DNA of 7,171 nt, taken from assembly GCA_038230275.1 (NCBI GenBank), contig JBBRNO010000223.1, positions 1-7,171 of the forward strand. The letters are read 5' to 3'. Positions 6,124 through 7,171 of the stretch are shown here, piece by piece. This stretch comes from JANXXV01 sp038230275 (GTDB taxonomy: Bacteria > Acidobacteriota > Terriglobia > Bryobacterales > Bryobacteraceae). The position numbers and the translations under genes are program-made. The notes below the pieces were generated by a model that was given only the letters and a program-made list of their open reading frames with translations, had not been told where the DNA came from and made no database searches. Every line of letters begins with the position of its first letter. Within the stretch, counting starts at the first letter, position 1.

Positions 6124-6656
6124 CTAGTGAGAGAAGAATCCTGGATTGCGGCGTTTCACCGAACGCAGCCAGTCCCATGTCGCCATGGTGTGTCCTTGGA
6201 ACCGCTTGTATTTGCGAGTTGCCCATCACAATAAACGCATCGACCGTGCGCAGTTCCTCCTGAAGCTTCGAGGGGTAAAACCGGCCATAGTAGCGCACCC
6301 AGCCCGTAAGGACCGGGCGAACCATTGTGGCGATTTCTGTCAGTTCCAGATCGTTACGGCGATGCAATCGCCACCGGCGCACTCGGCATCGCATTTTCTT
6401 GGCGGCCTTGGTACTGACCGCTGGAACGAATGCCATGAAGCGTTCACCCTGACGATTGACAGCCCCTTTTGGACGGAATGTATACCCAAGAAAGTCGAAC
6501 GATCGCTCCGGATACTTCCCCGGGGCGATTGGCGTCCTTGCAGTAGACGACCTTGGTCTTCTGCGGGTACAGTTGTAGCCTGCATTCCGCAAACCTCTTT
6601 TCCAGCGCCTGACGTAACTCAAGCGCCTTCGCCTCGCTTTGGCAATGACAGATCGG
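6124..6656 (-). pseudogene. ltrA: Group II intron A reverse transcriptase/maturase, C-terminal half, disrupted
   Basis: The reading starts at 6656 with ICHCQSEAKALELRQALEKR, which in intact proteins follows the YADD active site. AECRLQLYPQKTKVVYCKDA (RT6) comes next. One extra base near 6520 (CGCCCCGGGG) shifts the frame before KYPERSFDFLGYTFRP (RT7). The maturase domain X follows: FVPAVSTKAAKKMRCRVRRW, VRPVLTGWVRYYGRFYPSKL. A 2-nt loss (or 1-nt gain) near 6226 separates RTVDAFIV from WATRKYKRFQGH. TAG at 6124-6126 stands where maturases have Trp (F-x-H-W), a likely TGG-to-TAG change. Without undoing the 6226 slip, an alternative frame runs on to TGA at 6089-6091 inside domain V. Intact, the protein would copy and help splice its own intron. 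With YADD detached and three lesions it is dead. Confidence 0.92.
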
Positions 6657-6728
6657 GTGAGTAGGCCGGGGAATCTCACCCCCGAGCTCTCTCAGAACCG
6701 TACTTGAACCTCTCAGCTCATACGGCTC
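6657..6728 (-). ncRNA. Group II intron B domains V and VI
   Basis: Domain V is 6695-6728 (34 nt). The lower stem GAGCCGUA/UACGGUUC carries the AGC triad. The upper stem GAGCU/GGUUC is capped by a GAGA tetraloop, with an AAG bulge. Domain VI includes GGGGG-UGAGAU-UCCCC, and the end CCUACUCAC probably contains the bulged branch-point A. All pairings are intact. Confidence 0.92.
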
Positions 6729-7171
6729 CCGCCATGGAACCCCTCCGCACACCCATCTGCCAGTGCGCCCACAACTTCGGATCGCGTCTCGAGATACGCG
6801 CGACCCAATGCGTCGCCCTGCGCAAATGCCTGCGCAGCTTCTTGTATTTCCGATCGGCCCAGCGGGCCAGCGATCGATCCAGTTGCCGCATCGGCGGATA
6901 GAGCTCCGACCGGTAATAGCGTCCATAGTACTGCAGCCAGCCTCGAATGATCGGGTTGAACATCCGCGACAGATCCTCGATGGACTTGTCACTGCGTAGA
7001 TGCAGGTTCCATCCTCGAATTTCCGCCCGAATCGCTTTCACCGCCTTGTCGGAAACTGCCGGACTGAAGTTGATGAAGTGCTTGCCATTGCGATTCTTCG
7101 ATCTCCGCGGCCGAAACGTGTAGCCTAGAAAATCGAACTTCTCGTTCGGATAAGCCCTTCGCCGGTCATCA
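6718..7171 (-). CDS. ltrA: Group II intron B reverse transcriptase/maturase, C-terminal part (5' end off window)
   Basis: The frame is open from the right edge to TGA 6718-6720, about 150 residues. It starts DDRRRAYPNEKFDFLGYTFR (RT7, with the FLGYTFRPR signature). FSPAVSDKAVKAIRAEIRGW then SIEDLSRMFNPIIRGWLQYY form maturase domain X (GIIM family). The basic tail YKKLRRHLRRATHWVARISR and LWAHWQMGVRR is typical. The protein acts with its intron RNA: maturase for splicing and reverse transcriptase for mobility. The polymerase YADD motif is beyond the window. The stop lies inside domain V, as in many compact introns. No lesion is visible, in contrast to intron A. It resembles the A protein but is clearly diverged from it (SDKAVKAIRAEIRGW versus STKAAKKMRCRVRRW), so B is not a recent copy of A. 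Confidence 0.95.
   Translation of the reverse strand, partial: DDRRRAYPNEKFDFLGYTFRPRRSKNRNGKHFINFSPAVSDKAVKAIRAEIRGWNLHLRSDKSIEDLSRMFNPIIRGWLQYYGRYYRSELYPPMRQLDRSLARWADRKYKKLRRHLRRATHWVARISRRDPKLWAHWQMGVRRGSMAGAV

Larger units (their letters stand above)
6028..6656 (-). mobile_element. Group II intron A, 3' portion (host of intron B, inserted in IS3 transposase)
   Basis: It comprises the C-terminal half of the intron-encoded reverse transcriptase/maturase, domain V (6066-6099) and domain VI, ending CCACCAAC at 6028, where IS3 transposase coding resumes. The 5' half of the intron should lie beyond base 7171, on the far side of intron B. The intron class was not determined. Confidence 0.85.
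6657..7171 (-). mobile_element. Group II intron B, 3' portion, nested in intron A
   Basis: It comprises the maturase C-terminal part (to 6718), domain V (6695-6728) and domain VI, ending CCTACTCAC at 6657. The next bases encode the post-YADD segment of another intron's reverse transcriptase, so intron B sits inside intron A's ORF. The last few bases of the boundary (6654-6657) are uncertain, because the first exon codon CCG gives an unusual Pro. The 5' part lies beyond the window. Confidence 0.87.

Noticed and set aside
6146..6664. Plus-strand open frame of 172 codons
   Set aside because: It is antisense to the intron A maturase, whose motifs are unmistakable on the minus strand.
1..7171. 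A new defence system or retron built on the reverse transcriptases
   Set aside because: Both RTs have group II maturase domain X and are followed by canonical domain V/VI ribozyme ends, so they are ordinary group II intron proteins. No effector genes are present.

Overview
The window looks like a degraded accessory stretch of a moderately GC-rich soil bacterium. The protein families (a TIMP-like exported protein with Cna-B-type repeats, a secreted alpha/beta hydrolase, a PCMH-type FAD oxidase, a DoxX protein and an ECF sigma factor) recall Acidobacteriota of the Solibacter/Bryobacter kind. That taxonomic guess is from memory of those families, not from a search.

Layout. The left part is coded on the minus strand: an ECF sigma factor whose C-terminal part lies off the left edge (1-248), a spacer, an intact DoxX membrane protein (637-999), a second spacer with one doubtful small ORF, a broken TIMP-like/carboxypeptidase-regulatory-domain protein (1370-2414), a spacer, a broken alpha/beta hydrolase (2742-3663), and an apparently intact exported protein of unknown function (3751-4359). 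A divergent plus-strand FAD-linked oxidase starts near 4454. It is frameshifted twice and then cut off near 5528, where its reading continues directly into the C-terminal end of an ISAzo13-like transposase.

The right part is a stack of mobile elements. The ISAzo13-like right end (to 5903) abuts the C-terminal tail of an IS3-family transposase on the minus strand (5904-6027). At the codons for YLKD that transposase meets the 3' end of a group II intron (intron A, 6028-6656). The reverse transcriptase/maturase ORF of intron A is itself interrupted, just where its YADD active-site motif should sit, by the 3' end of a second group II intron (intron B, 6657 to the right edge). Both introns show a canonical 34-nt domain V with an AGC triad and a GAGA tetraloop, followed by domain VI. 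The maturase ORF of B is open to the edge, while that of A carries two frameshifts and an amber codon, so A appears older and dead.

The genes do not form a recognisable working pathway. The region is best read as a gene graveyard: three cargo genes and three of the four mobile-element ORFs are broken by small indels, stops or truncation, with a few genes (sigma factor, DoxX, the unknown exported protein) intact as far as visible. Nothing here amounts to a new defence or metabolic system. The most noteworthy structure is the nested intron-in-intron-in-IS arrangement.
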